Made by a program: the position numbers and the translations under genes
The notes under the pieces: model-generated
Databases searched by the model: none
What the model saw: only the letters and a program-made list of their open reading frames with translations
What the model was told of the DNA's origin: nothing
Assembly (NCBI GenBank): GCA_963922455.1
Contig: CAWUIO010000050.1
Location: 1 to 45,873 of the forward strand
Direction: 5' to 3'
DNA length: 45,873 nt
Origin: CAWUIO01 sp963922455
GTDB taxonomy: Bacteria > Bacteroidota > Bacteroidia > Cytophagales > Microscillaceae
In this document: one piece after another, positions 15,683 through 24,647 of the stretch
Position numbering within the stretch: position 1 is the first letter of the stretch
Layout of the letters: each line of letters starts with the position of its first letter

Positions 15683-16573
15683 GTGAGTTCTTTTTTTCCA
15701 AGTGATAAATTCAATTTTCAACGATCGGTTCTCTCCTTACAGGTGGGTCTCAGCATAGCTACGGCTTTGTTTGTATTCGGGCTTTCGGGCTTGTTGGTAC
15801 TCTACGCAAACAAATTGGGGAATACCGTCCGTAAAAACCTGGAAGTTCAAGTGTTTTTAGAACGTTCTCTTACATCAGCCGAACTTCAGCAAGTTGAAGA
15901 GGAGATTCTAGGTAAAAACTATGTCCAAACGGGGCAAGGCGCGCTACGATTTATTTCTCGGGAAGAAGCGGCCCAAGAACTGATTGCCCAAACCGGGGAA
16001 GATTTTATCAATCTCATCGGGGAAAATCCGCTCCGGGACGCATTTATGATCCGGATCCGTCCGCAACTCCTACAAGCTGATTTTATGCCCCAAGTTAAAA
16101 AGGAACTGGAAACCATACCTGGGGTTTTTGAGGTGAGTTATATTGAAAATTTACTGCAAACGATCAACCGGAACGTGAGAAGGCTCATCTTGGTCTTGAG
16201 TTTATTTGGGATCTTTATCTTGTTTACGGCTACGGTTATGATAGACAATACCGTACGTATCGCTTTGTTTTCCCAACGTTTTCTCATTCGGAGCATGCAA
16301 TTGATTGGGGCAACCGATGGCTTCATTCAAAAACCTTATGTATGGCGGGCGGCTCAACAAGGAGTGGGGGGAGGCGTTTTTGCCAGCTTAGGGGTGATCG
16401 CTTTTGTTCAGTTTTTATTGAGCCAAATTGAGGAGTTGAGCCTCTTGATCAATTGGACAGAGCTCCTTTTTTTATCTTTAATCCTCATCTTGATGGGCTT
16501 ATCCATCACACTTATTAGCACCTATCGTTCTGTACAAAAATACCTCAAAAAAGCCGCCCAAGATATTTATTAA
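15683..16573 (+). CDS. ftsX: Cell-division permease-like protein FtsX
   Basis: Membrane subunit of the FtsEX complex, which couples ATP hydrolysis by FtsE to activation of periplasmic peptidoglycan hydrolases during division. 296 residues with four transmembrane segments (about 20-44, 168-190, 222-246, 258-280), a large extracytoplasmic loop after the first (LEVQVFLERSLTSAELQQVE, then ISREEAAQEL, the usual FtsX periplasmic domain), and the FtsX permease region with RSMQLIGATDGFIQKPYVWR. The start is GTG at 15683; no ATG fits. FtsE is not adjacent here, as is usual in Bacteroidota where ftsX often stands apart. Repeat element R3 begins 17 bases after its stop. Confidence 0.93.
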   Translation: MSSFFPSDKFNFQRSVLSLQVGLSIATALFVFGLSGLLVLYANKLGNTVRKNLEVQVFLERSLTSAELQQVEEEILGKNYVQTGQGALRFISREEAAQELIAQTGEDFINLIGENPLRDAFMIRIRPQLLQADFMPQVKKELETIPGVFEVSYIENLLQTINRNVRRLILVLSLFGIFILFTATVMIDNTVRIALFSQRFLIRSMQLIGATDGFIQKPYVWRAAQQGVGGGVFASLGVIAFVQFLLSQIEELSLLINWTELLFLSLILILMGLSITLISTYRSVQKYLKKAAQDIY

Positions 16574-16589
16574 GCCCGAAGAAAAGCGA

Positions 16590-16729
16590 TGGGGCTTGCC
16601 CGCGCTAGGCAGTTAGTACCTCACTAGGCCCTATGTACCTGCGCGGGCCGGGCTACCCAGCATAGCCCAAGCCGGCTCCCCCGCAGGCCCCTTCGGTCTT
16701 GGCCGCAAGCGGTGGGTATCCCTAAGCCA
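16590..16729 (-). repeat. GC-rich hairpin element R3
   Basis: Tail TGGGGCTTGCC at 16590, head CCCTAAGCCA ending 16729. Variable stem: GCCCGCGC (16598-16605) pairs 8/8 with GCGCGGGC (16641-16648) around a 35-base loop. It faces R4 head-to-head across an 88-base spacer, so the pair has matching outer ends (TGGGGCTTGCCCGCGCTA and TAGCGCGGGTAAGCCCCA), a near-perfect 18-base terminal inverted repeat. Confidence 0.85.
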
Positions 16730-16817
16730 GGAAGCGTGTACTAGGTTTGAAATGTAGTTTTAACTATTACTAAAAACGGCAAAGTAGGCAGGGTATACAC
16801 CACCTAGAATCTAAAAA

Positions 16818-16951
16818 TGGCTTAGGGATGGAACGGCCTGTTTGAGCCCGCCGCTGGCTGTGGGAAGGTGGCGAGTAGTGACAGCCCGACCCGCGCTAGG
16901 GCAGGATTTTCCCCACAGGGCTAGGTACTTTCTTAGCGCGGGTAAGCCCCA
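16818..16951 (+). repeat. GC-rich hairpin element R4 (subtype a)
   Basis: Head TGGCTTAGGGATGGAACGGC, middle GGCGAGTAGTGACAGCCCG, tail GGTAAGCCCCA. Variable stem: CCCGCGCTA (16890-16898) pairs 9/9 with TAGCGCGGG (16934-16942), 35-base loop. With R3 it fills the gap between the convergent genes ftsX and terC. Confidence 0.85.
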
Positions 16952-17000
16952 AGTGCGGTATGTGAGCCATGAGAAACCCCAGAAATTGCGGCAACATGTA

Positions 17001-18092
17001 CTAAATGAGTTCGTGTTCCTTGGTTTCTACCAAAACTTCTTCCTTTTTCTTGGGAAAAAGCAGGGAAGCCCCAATACTCACCCCTAAGATGGCTAAAATG
17101 GCGTAAAGGGAGTGATGCGTTTTAAAACCGAGGTCTGTGAGCCATTCATTGGCTAACATTTTAAGGCCAATAAATATCAACAAAACAGCCAGGCCATACT
17201 TTAAAAAGCGGAATAAATGCAAGACATTGCTCAAGAAAAAGAACATAGACCGAAGGCCCAGTATCGCAAAGATATTGGAGAAGAAAACGAGGTAGGGGTC
17301 GCGGGTAACGGCAAAAATGGCCGGTACGGAGTCAAAAGCAAAGAGTAAATCGGTAAACTCAATGATTAAAACCACAATAAATAAGGGGGTAAAAAATAAT
17401 ACCCCTTTTTTGATAATAAAAAAGTGATCTTTGACATAGCGGGGAAATACCCTAAAATAACGGGAAGCAAAGCGCACCACCGGATGACTGTTTGTATCTA
17501 GGCTTTCTTCTTCTTCTTGGATCAACATTTGAACGCCTGAATAGATCAAAAAGCCCCCAAAGACATACAAAATCCAGTGAATTTCATTAACCAAGGCCGA
17601 ACCCAAGAAAATAAATAGAAAGCGCATGATGATGGCCCCTAAAATCCCCCATATCAATACCTTGCGGTAATATTCTTCGGGTACCTTGAAGGAAGCAAAA
17701 ATCAAAATGATGACAAAAATATTATCAATCGATAGGGAGTACTCCAAGAGCCAACCCGTAATAAATTTTACGGCCGAATCTTGTCGGTAACTGGCCAGGC
17801 TTTTTTCAAAATCCTGGGGTGAAAAATACGGGAGGCTATTTTGATCGCCTACATAACGATCTACTACATGTTCTAATTTGGCAAAACTATCGATACCATG
17901 TAAAGTATGCCCATAGTTAAGCAGAAAAACATAAAATATAAGGGCCAATAAAACCCATATTCCACTCCAGATCCCGGCTTCTAGGAAACCTACTTTATGG
18001 CTTTTACGGTTTAAAACCCCCATATCGAGGAGGAGCATAACCAGTATAAAGCCTAAAAATCCGCAGAAGAATAATAATTCATCAATGCTCAT
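17001..18092 (-). CDS. TerC/Alx family integral membrane protein
   Basis: TerC-family membrane protein, a group involved in tellurite resistance and, in Alx/TerC members, manganese export. 363 residues with about nine hydrophobic segments. The conserved acidic intramembrane motifs are present: LEYSLSIDNIFVI (Asp123) and EFTDLLFAFDSVPAIFAVT, both typical of the family and thought to bind the metal. The loop around SRYFRVFPRY and the ending KYGLAVLLIFIGLKML also fit. The protein ends in a short charged tail (PKKKEEVLVETKEHEL). It is monocistronic, divergent from the PiT-like gene and convergent with ftsX across repeats R3/R4. A Mn(II) efflux role is the likeliest but is not shown by the sequence. 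Confidence 0.92.
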   Translation of the reverse strand: MSIDELLFFCGFLGFILVMLLLDMGVLNRKSHKVGFLEAGIWSGIWVLLALIFYVFLLNYGHTLHGIDSFAKLEHVVDRYVGDQNSLPYFSPQDFEKSLASYRQDSAVKFITGWLLEYSLSIDNIFVIILIFASFKVPEEYYRKVLIWGILGAIIMRFLFIFLGSALVNEIHWILYVFGGFLIYSGVQMLIQEEEESLDTNSHPVVRFASRYFRVFPRYVKDHFFIIKKGVLFFTPLFIVVLIIEFTDLLFAFDSVPAIFAVTRDPYLVFFSNIFAILGLRSMFFFLSNVLHLFRFLKYGLAVLLIFIGLKMLANEWLTDLGFKTHHSLYAILAILGVSIGASLLFPKKKEEVLVETKEHELI

Positions 18093-18368
18093 AAGCTTGT
18101 AGTGCTAGTCGAAACCCTTTCTATATCTTTACAAATCGCCCGTCCTATCAAATTTGACAAGGAGTAGGGGGCATATACCAAATATGAAACTATTATAGAT
18201 TTATATAAATGGAAGGGTATTCGTTTTAAATTGGTGGATCAAATACTAAATAGAAATCAAAACTAGTAAGGTTTTATCAATCCTCGAGCCATTTTCGGGA
18301 TATTTAAAGATTTTTTCATAAAATTGCAGCGCTCTATATCAATAGAAACACTACTATACCTTTTCCCG

Positions 18369-19349
18369 ATGGAACTACTCTTCATGACTTTGGGCTTTTT
18401 GTTCGCCGCCTATGCTGTTGTAGGTAATGACGCGATTCAAACCCTGGGTACCTTTTTAAGTTCAAACAGCAAGCGGCCCTGGTGGGTTTTATGGATATAT
18501 ATTTCAGGTATCATGGTTCTTGTTGTTTTATACGGAGTCTACATCGAGCAGGATATATCTTATGGCAAATTTAAAGGAACTTTTTTGAGTGAAGAAGGAG
18601 TAGACCAATATCCCACAAGTTTTTCTTGGTGGTTTATCATACCTCCCCTGGTCTTATTATTGATCACCAACTTTGGGATTCCGGTTAGTACGACCTTTTT
18701 GATTATCAGTGTATTTTCTAGTAAGGCCATCCCCAAGATGTTGATCAAATCACTCAGTGGCTATCTGCTGGCTTTTGGAGTAGGTTTGCTCGTGTACCTG
18801 ATTGTGGCGCGTATCTTAGAAAAGAAATTTATTCGCACCTATACGGGAGAGTTGCCCAGCACTGGCTGGGTAGTGGCGCAGTGGCTATCCACGGGCTTTT
18901 TGTGGGTCACGTGGTTGATGCAGGATATGGTCAATATATTTGTTTACTTCTACAAGCCACTTCAAGCCACCGATGTAGCCCTGAACCAATACATCATTTT
19001 AGGTACGCTGGCTCTGGTGATCTTCCAAGGTTTTTTATTTTATATACGCGGGGGGGCTATTCAGAAAATTGTTACCAGTAAAACGAATACATCCGATATA
19101 CGTTCCGCGACGATCATTGACTTTATTTACGGTTTGATCTTACTTTTTCTGAAAGGGGCTATCCCGATGAGTACCACTTGGGTATATGTAGGTTTGTTGG
19201 CCGGGCGTGAATTTGCCTTAAACCATCAATTAAAATTACGAAGTGCTTCGGCTGTTTCCAAAGTCGTATTCACGGATTTCCTTAAAATTATGGCCGGTTT
19301 GCTGGTAAGTGTACTTCTTGTGATCCTGCTAAACTTTTTGAGAGCTTAA
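18369..19349 (+). CDS. PiT-family (inorganic phosphate transporter-like) permease
   Basis: Multi-pass membrane protein related to the PiT phosphate permeases. It has two related halves with the PiT-type signatures: AVVGNDAIQTLGTF near the N-terminus, NFGIPVSTTFLIIS in the middle, and GAIPMSTTWVYVGLLAGRE near the C-terminus, where classical PiT proteins have GANDVANA and P(V/M)STTH. These are variants rather than exact matches, so the substrate may differ from phosphate. I chose ATG 18369 (MELLFMTLGF) because the longer reading begins at a TTG (18324) inside a promoter-like sequence (TAAAATTGC). 326 residues, about eight to ten membrane segments. Convergent with the next gene, seven bases apart. 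Confidence 0.8.
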   Translation: MELLFMTLGFLFAAYAVVGNDAIQTLGTFLSSNSKRPWWVLWIYISGIMVLVVLYGVYIEQDISYGKFKGTFLSEEGVDQYPTSFSWWFIIPPLVLLLITNFGIPVSTTFLIISVFSSKAIPKMLIKSLSGYLLAFGVGLLVYLIVARILEKKFIRTYTGELPSTGWVVAQWLSTGFLWVTWLMQDMVNIFVYFYKPLQATDVALNQYIILGTLALVIFQGFLFYIRGGAIQKIVTSKTNTSDIRSATIIDFIYGLILLFLKGAIPMSTTWVYVGLLAGREFALNHQLKLRSASAVSKVVFTDFLKIMAGLLVSVLLVILLNFLRA

Positions 19350-19355
19350 GAATAG

Positions 19356-19952
19356 CTAGATTTCTTGGCTAAACCATAAGGCAAGTAAGCCCAAAATAAG
19401 TACAAACCATGATCCTACAAGTGGGCCCCTTGTTTTAGGAGAGCCCTCTTCTTTCTTCAAATTTTCCTTTAAAACGGCATTTTGAGTTTTAGCTTTTTGT
19501 AATTCCTTCCTCAAAAGGGTAATTTCTTCGGAGAAAGCAGCGGTGTAGGATACTTCTAGTACACAATCTGATCCATCTCCTGGGCAAATACGCTGCATGG
19601 CTAGCTGGGAAAGCATAATAGAAGCGGCATGTTTGTCCTTGGAGGCAAAAATCCCCTCATTTTTTACATATATTGCTTTTTGAAGTTTAGGATTATATAG
19701 CTTTAAGCGAGTACCAGCTGGGATATGTTGATGCAAGGAAACATATTGGTTGGTAGGTAAATTCGTATATAATTGCGCTATATCTTCCTCGAACACCTCA
19801 TAACTATTTGTTTGGGGCTCAAATCGTATTTGTTGGGTATTATGAGGAGATTCTATCAAGATTTGCTTGGTTTGTCCCCAAGCCGGGCAAATCCCGCTTA
19901 GTAGCCCCAAGAATAGGGATAATGACACCCTAGCGGAAAAAGACTTTGTCAT
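19356..19952 (-). CDS. Secreted, membrane-anchored hypothetical protein
   Basis: 198 residues from ATG 19952, with a signal peptide (MTKSFSARVSLSLFLGLLSG, then an Ala-rich cleavage region ending AWGQ). The longer frame to 20036 would put 28 unrelated residues before the signal sequence, and its 5' end overlaps the divergent MDR gene. The mature domain includes HIPAGTRLKLYNPKLQKAIY, a pattern reminiscent of carbohydrate- or peptidoglycan-contacting beta-domains, but no family is recognised. It has a two-cysteine loop (ICPGDGSDC), a short coiled coil (LLRKELQKAKTQNAVLKENL) and a C-terminal hydrophobic anchor (WFVLILGLLALWF). Confidence 0.65.
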   Translation of the reverse strand: MTKSFSARVSLSLFLGLLSGICPAWGQTKQILIESPHNTQQIRFEPQTNSYEVFEEDIAQLYTNLPTNQYVSLHQHIPAGTRLKLYNPKLQKAIYVKNEGIFASKDKHAASIMLSQLAMQRICPGDGSDCVLEVSYTAAFSEEITLLRKELQKAKTQNAVLKENLKKEEGSPKTRGPLVGSWFVLILGLLALWFSQEI

Positions 19953-20052
19953 ACGTTTGAATTTGTATTGACCAGAAAGACTCAAATGATTAACGTGGGC
20001 TTTTCCCTTGAAGTTTAACAAGGAAGGGGCCACCATACATGTAAATATACCT

Positions 20053-21054
20053 ATGAAAGCATTAGTATTACGCGAAGGAAGCCCCTATGAGGCAAAATTG
20101 GAGGATTTCCCTCAAGCCCCGATAAGCGCTGGGGAAGTTCTTATCCAAATGAAAGCGGCCGCCTTAAACCATAGAGACCAATGGATGCGGGAAGGCTTGT
20201 ATCCCCAAATAACATGTCCTTCCATTTTAGGCTCCGATGGCTGTGGCTTAGTAGTTGAACAGTCTCCAGATGTAGCGGAGGATTGGGTAGGTAAAACTGT
20301 AGTAATAAATCCGAATGTACATTGGGGAGATAATCCGGCCTATCCCGATTATAATTACACCATCCTAGGAATGCCCAAGCATGGTACCCTATCCGAATAT
20401 TTGGTAGTACCCGCCGACCGTATCCATCTAAAACCGGAGCACCTTAGTGATGAACAAGCCGCGGCCCTTCCCTTGGCCGGTTTGACCGCTTACCGAGCCC
20501 TCTTTACCAAAGGTCAATTGCAATCGGGGCAAAAAGTCTTTATTACGGGGATTGGGGGAGGCGTAGCCCAATTTGCTTTGTTATTTGCTCATAGCGTGGG
20601 GGCAGAAGTCTATGTAAACTCGGGAAGCCCCGAAAAAATCCAAAAGGCAGAGTCGATGGGGGCTAAAGCCGGGTTTAATTATAGAAAGGAAAATTGGTAT
20701 AAAGGACTCAGAAAAGTAGCTCCTTTGGGCTTTGATGTAATTATTGATGGAGCCGGGGGACCCGATTTTTCTCGACTCGCCCAATCCTTAGGTATGGACG
20801 GCCGTATGGTGGTTTATGGTACTACCGCAGGAAAGCCTTCTCCTATCCATTTGCCCCGTTTGTTCTTTTCACAGGCTAGCATTATAGGTACAACCATGGG
20901 CAACGACGCCGAATTTGAGGCGATGCTCCAACTTGTCAATAAAAATAAAATTATACCCGGAATCAGCTCAGTCAGGCCCTTTGATCAAGTTATCGAGTCA
21001 TTAGACGAGATGAAATCGGGTACACAAATGGGGAAATTGGTCCTAAAGTTTTAA
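20053..21054 (+). CDS. Zinc-type MDR alcohol dehydrogenase / quinone oxidoreductase family
   Basis: Medium-chain dehydrogenase/reductase with a GroES-like N-terminal domain (MKALVLREG, then AAALNHRDQWMREGLYPQ, and GSDGCGLVVE) and a Rossmann domain with the NAD(P) loop GIGGGVAQFA. 333 residues. The start at 20053 gives the classical MKAL opening; the longer frame from 20008 overlaps the divergent gene. The catalytic zinc ligand position usually filled by Cys in alcohol dehydrogenases reads NHRDQW here, as in quinone-oxidoreductase-type members, so zinc dependence is doubtful. Substrate unknown. It overlaps the 3' end of the next gene, on the other strand, by four bases. Confidence 0.9.
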   Translation: MKALVLREGSPYEAKLEDFPQAPISAGEVLIQMKAAALNHRDQWMREGLYPQITCPSILGSDGCGLVVEQSPDVAEDWVGKTVVINPNVHWGDNPAYPDYNYTILGMPKHGTLSEYLVVPADRIHLKPEHLSDEQAAALPLAGLTAYRALFTKGQLQSGQKVFITGIGGGVAQFALLFAHSVGAEVYVNSGSPEKIQKAESMGAKAGFNYRKENWYKGLRKVAPLGFDVIIDGAGGPDFSRLAQSLGMDGRMVVYGTTAGKPSPIHLPRLFFSQASIIGTTMGNDAEFEAMLQLVNKNKIIPGISSVRPFDQVIESLDEMKSGTQMGKLVLKF

Positions 21055-21494
21055 CTCCCTGTAATTTCCATTTCCTCAAGTGTCCATACTATTCGGAGTT
21101 CTTGAGAAGTTGGGAGAACTAATACGAGGCGCACCGGATTGGGTATCAGTACCAATTGGGCCTGGGTGAGGCCGGTGCAAGATACGATTACCCCTTGCTT
21201 ATGGTCAGGAATGCTGTATTCGGAAGTGCCATCTTCATGCTTTCCGGCGATTGTGTATGCCTTGGATAAATAAGCAATGGGGGAAAGTACTACGGTATCG
21301 GGGCAATACTTATGGTGTATTTCTTGTAATACCGATTCCATTTCAGAGCCGAAATGGGCAATAAACTCATCTTCTATGTGATGGAGCTCTTCTTCAAGTT
21401 CGTCATAGGCCTCATCGGAATATTGTAGCCGTCCTAGTTCCATTCGTCTTTCTACAATCTCGATGAGAATGCTATTCAGTTTGGATGTACGCAT
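21051..21494 (-). CDS. Hypothetical protein
   Basis: 147 residues, acidic, no signal peptide or membrane segment. The N-terminal third is helical and highly charged (VERRMELGRLQYSDEAYDEL, then EEELHHIEDEFIAHF); the rest has beta character (VLSPIAYLSKAYTIAG, GVIVSCTGLTQAQLVLIP, RLVLVLPTSQELRIVWTL). I recognise no family. The tail overlaps the convergent MDR gene by four bases. About 190 AT-rich bases without recognisable signals separate it from the DUF3667 gene. Confidence 0.7.
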   Translation of the reverse strand: MRTSKLNSILIEIVERRMELGRLQYSDEAYDELEEELHHIEDEFIAHFGSEMESVLQEIHHKYCPDTVVLSPIAYLSKAYTIAGKHEDGTSEYSIPDHKQGVIVSCTGLTQAQLVLIPNPVRLVLVLPTSQELRIVWTLEEMEITGS

Positions 21495-21688
21495 ATTAAG
21501 CTTGGTTAAGGCTATTAATTTTTTCTAATCCTCTAAAAAATAGAAGTGTTATATGTAAAATGCTTAAAAAAAAATTTAATTCAAAATCTGAAACGTAACC
21601 ATAGCTGGGTACTTATTTTAAAACGTTTTCCAGAAAAAACTATTTAAGTTGCCCAGGAAAAAAATGTTAACGTTTGGGTTTTCCTATA

Positions 21689-22693
21689 TTAAAAAACTAA
21701 GAAGCTGATTATGAAGTCAAACACAAGGCCCATGGTGAATACAATGCTGTACGTAATCATCAATACAAACAGTTTAAACAATGTTAGAAAGCGCCCTTGT
21801 AGATATACATTCCTGAATGATTTATAAGTATAGAGGAACATTATGATTAACGATAGAAAAACTACCCATCCACTACTGCCAAAAAAATCATACCCAGACA
21901 AGATGAGGAAAATCCCCAATATCAAGTAAATAAAGCAATGAAGATGGAGAGCAAATACGAGGTGAGCTACATAGTATGTGCGGAAGTATAAAAATTTCAA
22001 CAAGAGCGCAAAGACGGGTAGCAAGAAAAACATCAAAATGGGTAAAGTACCCATGAAATTATTAAAAATCTCTCTGGGGGTGGCAGTGGATATTCTCTGG
22101 GTTTGTGTCACGACCATTCGATTGAAAAAGCCGTTTGTGATATTCACTGAGTCTATAATGGCATTTACGCTTATATCTTCGTATTCGGATAATCTAATCA
22201 CCTCGTGTATAGGAATTTCTTCCCCAAAGAAGTTAACATTCGTCTTAGAATACCCTTTCTTAAAACGGGGTACGTAATGAGCCCTTAGGCTATCAGAAAG
22301 GGTATCGGGTGGGAGTTGTAACGTAGCCTTGCGTATAGAAAGCCCCTCCTCCAGGAAATCGCTACTGACATTACGCTTCAACTGGGCATTGAGTATAAAA
22401 AAGTATATCACACTTACCGTCAGATAGAGGCGAATAGGGCTGATAAAGTACCTTCGTTTCCCTACAATATAAGATTTGCTTAGACGACCCGGACGAAACA
22501 AGAAGGGCAGTACACTCCGATAAAGTCGTGTATCTAGTGAAACTACATCCAAAAAAAAGTCCTTGATAAAGAGCCATATCGACTTGATTTTATCGTCGTT
22601 CTCTTGTCCGCAGTTAGGACAATAATTGACCTCTTCGTTGAAGAGGTGACCACAATTCAGGCATTTCCGGTGTTTGATACGTTTTTTGGGCAT
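21689..22693 (-). CDS. DUF3667 domain membrane protein with N-terminal zinc ribbon
   Basis: Member of the uncharacterised DUF3667 family, common in Bacteroidota. A zinc ribbon sits at the N-terminus (CLNCGHLFNEEVNYCPNCGQ, four cysteines), followed by the family signature LDTRLYRSVLPFLFRPGRLS and IVGKRRYFISPIRLYLTVS, then a soluble insert and four to five membrane segments in the C-terminal half. I chose ATG 22693 (MPKKRIKHRKC), ten residues inside the longest reading, because the zinc ribbon normally begins close to the start. 334 residues. Role unknown. It stands alone between two minus-strand genes. Confidence 0.85.
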   Translation of the reverse strand: MPKKRIKHRKCLNCGHLFNEEVNYCPNCGQENDDKIKSIWLFIKDFFLDVVSLDTRLYRSVLPFLFRPGRLSKSYIVGKRRYFISPIRLYLTVSVIYFFILNAQLKRNVSSDFLEEGLSIRKATLQLPPDTLSDSLRAHYVPRFKKGYSKTNVNFFGEEIPIHEVIRLSEYEDISVNAIIDSVNITNGFFNRMVVTQTQRISTATPREIFNNFMGTLPILMFFLLPVFALLLKFLYFRTYYVAHLVFALHLHCFIYLILGIFLILSGYDFFGSSGWVVFLSLIIMFLYTYKSFRNVYLQGRFLTLFKLFVLMITYSIVFTMGLVFDFIISFLVF

Positions 22694-22841
22694 AGTTTGC
22701 TTGAAGTAGTAGGTATATACCACTGATGATACTAAAAGATAGAAATATTTTTTTTAAAAGTAAAGTAAGGGCCTTATCGTTCTACCAGAAACCATGTCAA
22801 GAGAAAGTTTCTTAGTCAACCCCCGAGACTTTGGTCTGCGA

Positions 22842-23840
22842 TTACAAAGACGGGTCAAATTGTTTTAGCTGTTCACGGATAGATTGTATTTCAGGCTGTA
22901 AGCTTAGTTGATCCTCAAAATCTTCCAAACGGGCCAGGGTCTTCCGGAGAAAGCCCACATGTGAAGGAGAACCGGGGTAATTAGGCCGATGCTCTAAAGC
23001 TACCAAGAGCTTTAACCATTTTTTATTAAGCTCACGGGTATTTTGATCCATCAAGCTCTGCTGGAAATGTTGCCAGATGTAGTCCTGAGCTAATTCATTG
23101 GGATGGATGAGGTCCTTTTCGTAGAAGCGATAATCTCGCAAATCATCCAGCATGATTTCGTAGGAAGGGAAATAAAAGCAATCCTCCAACATTTCACAAA
23201 GTTCGTGTTGGGCTAAGCGCAAAGTAGATTTGCTTACTTGATTAATAATTAAGGTATCGCGGGTATGGCGTACCGGGCTTAGGGTCATTAAAACTTTCAA
23301 GCCGGGGTTAAAAGTTTTAAGGAGATGCCAAAAGTCCATAAAATTCTTTAGGATTTCTTCCACTTGCAACATACGCTTTTCAAATAGAGCAGCGGCTTGT
23401 TTGTGGCAGCTGGCCACCAAACTCCCTTGATCTAGTCGGTGATAAACGCGTGCGGTACCCCAAGTTAATAGAAGTAGGTCAGTATGTTTTAGATACTCCT
23501 TTACCCTAAGTGAATCTTGGCGTAGGCGATCTATAAGCAGACTTGGGTCTTCTGCCCAGTAATCCGAATGATAGTCATAATGAAAAAAACGACCTTGATG
23601 TTCTAGCAAACCGCTAGCCCAATCTACAGTATCTGCTTCTAAGCAGTTCTTTAATACTTTTTGTAAAGAGATAGGGTTAAATAAGATGCCCAGAGGATTG
23701 TTGAGGATCGGAAATTTAAACCGCTCCAGGCTATTACCCATATGTTCAGCAAAGCAAGAACCTATAGCTAATAGCTTATGCTGGTGATTAATCCGGAATG
23801 GAAATTCAGATAATTGGATACGGGTACGGAAGGCTTGCAT
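22842..23840 (-). CDS. GSCFA domain protein
   Basis: GSCFA family, an SGNH/GDSL-hydrolase-like group frequent in Bacteroidota, with unknown substrate. The naming motif GSCFAEHMG lies near the N-terminus (after FRINHQHKLLAI), carrying the presumed nucleophile region. Other family landmarks are NPLGILFNPIS, TWGTARVYH, LSPVRHTRDT and the late DLIHPNELAQDYIWQ, which supplies the His of an SGNH-like site. The start is ATG 23840 (MQAFRTRIQLSEFPFRIN); a longer frame to 23906 would have to be translated through the rplI terminator hairpin. 332 residues. It follows the ribosomal-protein operon but is separated from it by that terminator. Confidence 0.9.
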   Translation of the reverse strand: MQAFRTRIQLSEFPFRINHQHKLLAIGSCFAEHMGNSLERFKFPILNNPLGILFNPISLQKVLKNCLEADTVDWASGLLEHQGRFFHYDYHSDYWAEDPSLLIDRLRQDSLRVKEYLKHTDLLLLTWGTARVYHRLDQGSLVASCHKQAAALFEKRMLQVEEILKNFMDFWHLLKTFNPGLKVLMTLSPVRHTRDTLIINQVSKSTLRLAQHELCEMLEDCFYFPSYEIMLDDLRDYRFYEKDLIHPNELAQDYIWQHFQQSLMDQNTRELNKKWLKLLVALEHRPNYPGSPSHVGFLRKTLARLEDFEDQLSLQPEIQSIREQLKQFDPSL

Positions 23841-23858
23841 CCTTTTGGGGGACTTGAG

Positions 23859-23891
23859 GAAAAAAAGAGCACCCCCGAGGAGGTGCTCTTC
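23859..23891 (-). terminator. Rho-independent terminator of the rpsF-rpsR-rplI operon
   Basis: On the minus strand, AAGAGCACC pairs with GGTGCTCTT (plus-strand arms 23865-23873 and 23882-23890; 9 bp, 8-base loop), followed by a run of T (A-run from 23860 on the plus strand). It lies 17 bases after the rplI stop. Confidence 0.9.
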
Positions 23892-23907
23892 ATATGAATA
23901 AACCAAT

Positions 23908-24354
23908 TTATTCGGTAACGACCTTAAACTTAAGCTCGGGTTTTACTTCACGATGCAGGTTAACAATCGCTTGATATTCGCCGAGGGTCTTGATTTCTTT
24001 TTGTGCAAAAGAGATCTTACGACGATCAATCTCAATACCTTTATTTTTGAGTAATTCTGCAATCTGGGTATTGGTAATAGACCCAAAAATCTTACCGGTT
24101 TCACTGGCTTTGGTTTGTACTTCCAATACTATACCTTTCAGTTGTTCGGCAATATATTCGGCATCTTTGCGCACTTTTTCCGCTTTATGGGCGGCTTGAC
24201 GGGTATTTTCGGCCAAAATCTTGCGATTGGTCTCCGAGGCGGGGATGGCGTACCCTTGGGGGATAAGATAATTTCTTCCGTATCCGGGTTTGACGTTTAC
24301 AATATCGTCCTTATCACCCAAGCCGTATACGTCTTCAATCAATATAACTTCCAT
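23908..24354 (-). CDS. rplI: 50S ribosomal protein bL9
   Basis: Large-subunit ribosomal protein bL9, which binds 23S rRNA near the L1 stalk with its N-terminal domain and reaches out with a long helix. 148 residues, the normal length. The N-terminal signature is clear: VILIEDVYGLGDKDDIVNVK, then GYGRNYLIPQGYA. The connecting helix (residues ~41-75) and C-terminal domain (GKIFGSITNTQIAELL, IDRRKISF) are complete. Last gene of the rpsF-rpsR-rplI operon, 34 bases after rpsR, with a strong terminator behind it. Confidence 0.98.
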   Translation of the reverse strand: MEVILIEDVYGLGDKDDIVNVKPGYGRNYLIPQGYAIPASETNRKILAENTRQAAHKAEKVRKDAEYIAEQLKGIVLEVQTKASETGKIFGSITNTQIAELLKNKGIEIDRRKISFAQKEIKTLGEYQAIVNLHREVKPELKFKVVTE

Positions 24355-24388
24355 AAGAATAATTTTGAGGCTTCGGTCTCCGCGGGGC

Positions 24389-24640
24389 TTATTTTAATGA
24401 ATCGGCCACATACGGCAACAAAGCCAGGTGACGCGCCCTTTTGATCGCTTTGGAGATTTTTCTTTGAAATTTCAAACTCGTCCCAGTAAGACGACGGGGA
24501 AGGATCTTTCCTTGATCGTTAACAAACTTCAACAAGAAGTTGGGATCCTTGTAATCGATATACTTAATGCCAGATTTCTTAAATCGGCAATACTTTTTTT
24601 TGGGCTCGTTCCGGTGAACGGGCTCATTCATCAGGGTCAT
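24389..24640 (-). CDS. rpsR: 30S ribosomal protein bS18
   Basis: Small-subunit protein bS18, which pairs with bS6 on the platform of the 30S subunit. Family landmarks: KYCRFKKSGIKYIDYKDPNF, KILPRRLTGTS, KFQRKISKAIKRARHLALLP. I chose ATG 24640 (MTLMNEPVHRNEP), seven bases after the rpsF stop, giving 83 residues; the longer frame to 24706 would overlap rpsF and adds a non-family N-terminus. ATG 24631 is a possible alternative. ssb and priB are not in this operon, which is usual in Bacteroidota. Confidence 0.97.
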   Translation of the reverse strand: MTLMNEPVHRNEPKKKYCRFKKSGIKYIDYKDPNFLLKFVNDQGKILPRRLTGTSLKFQRKISKAIKRARHLALLPYVADSLK

Positions 24641-24647
24641 GTTTGAC

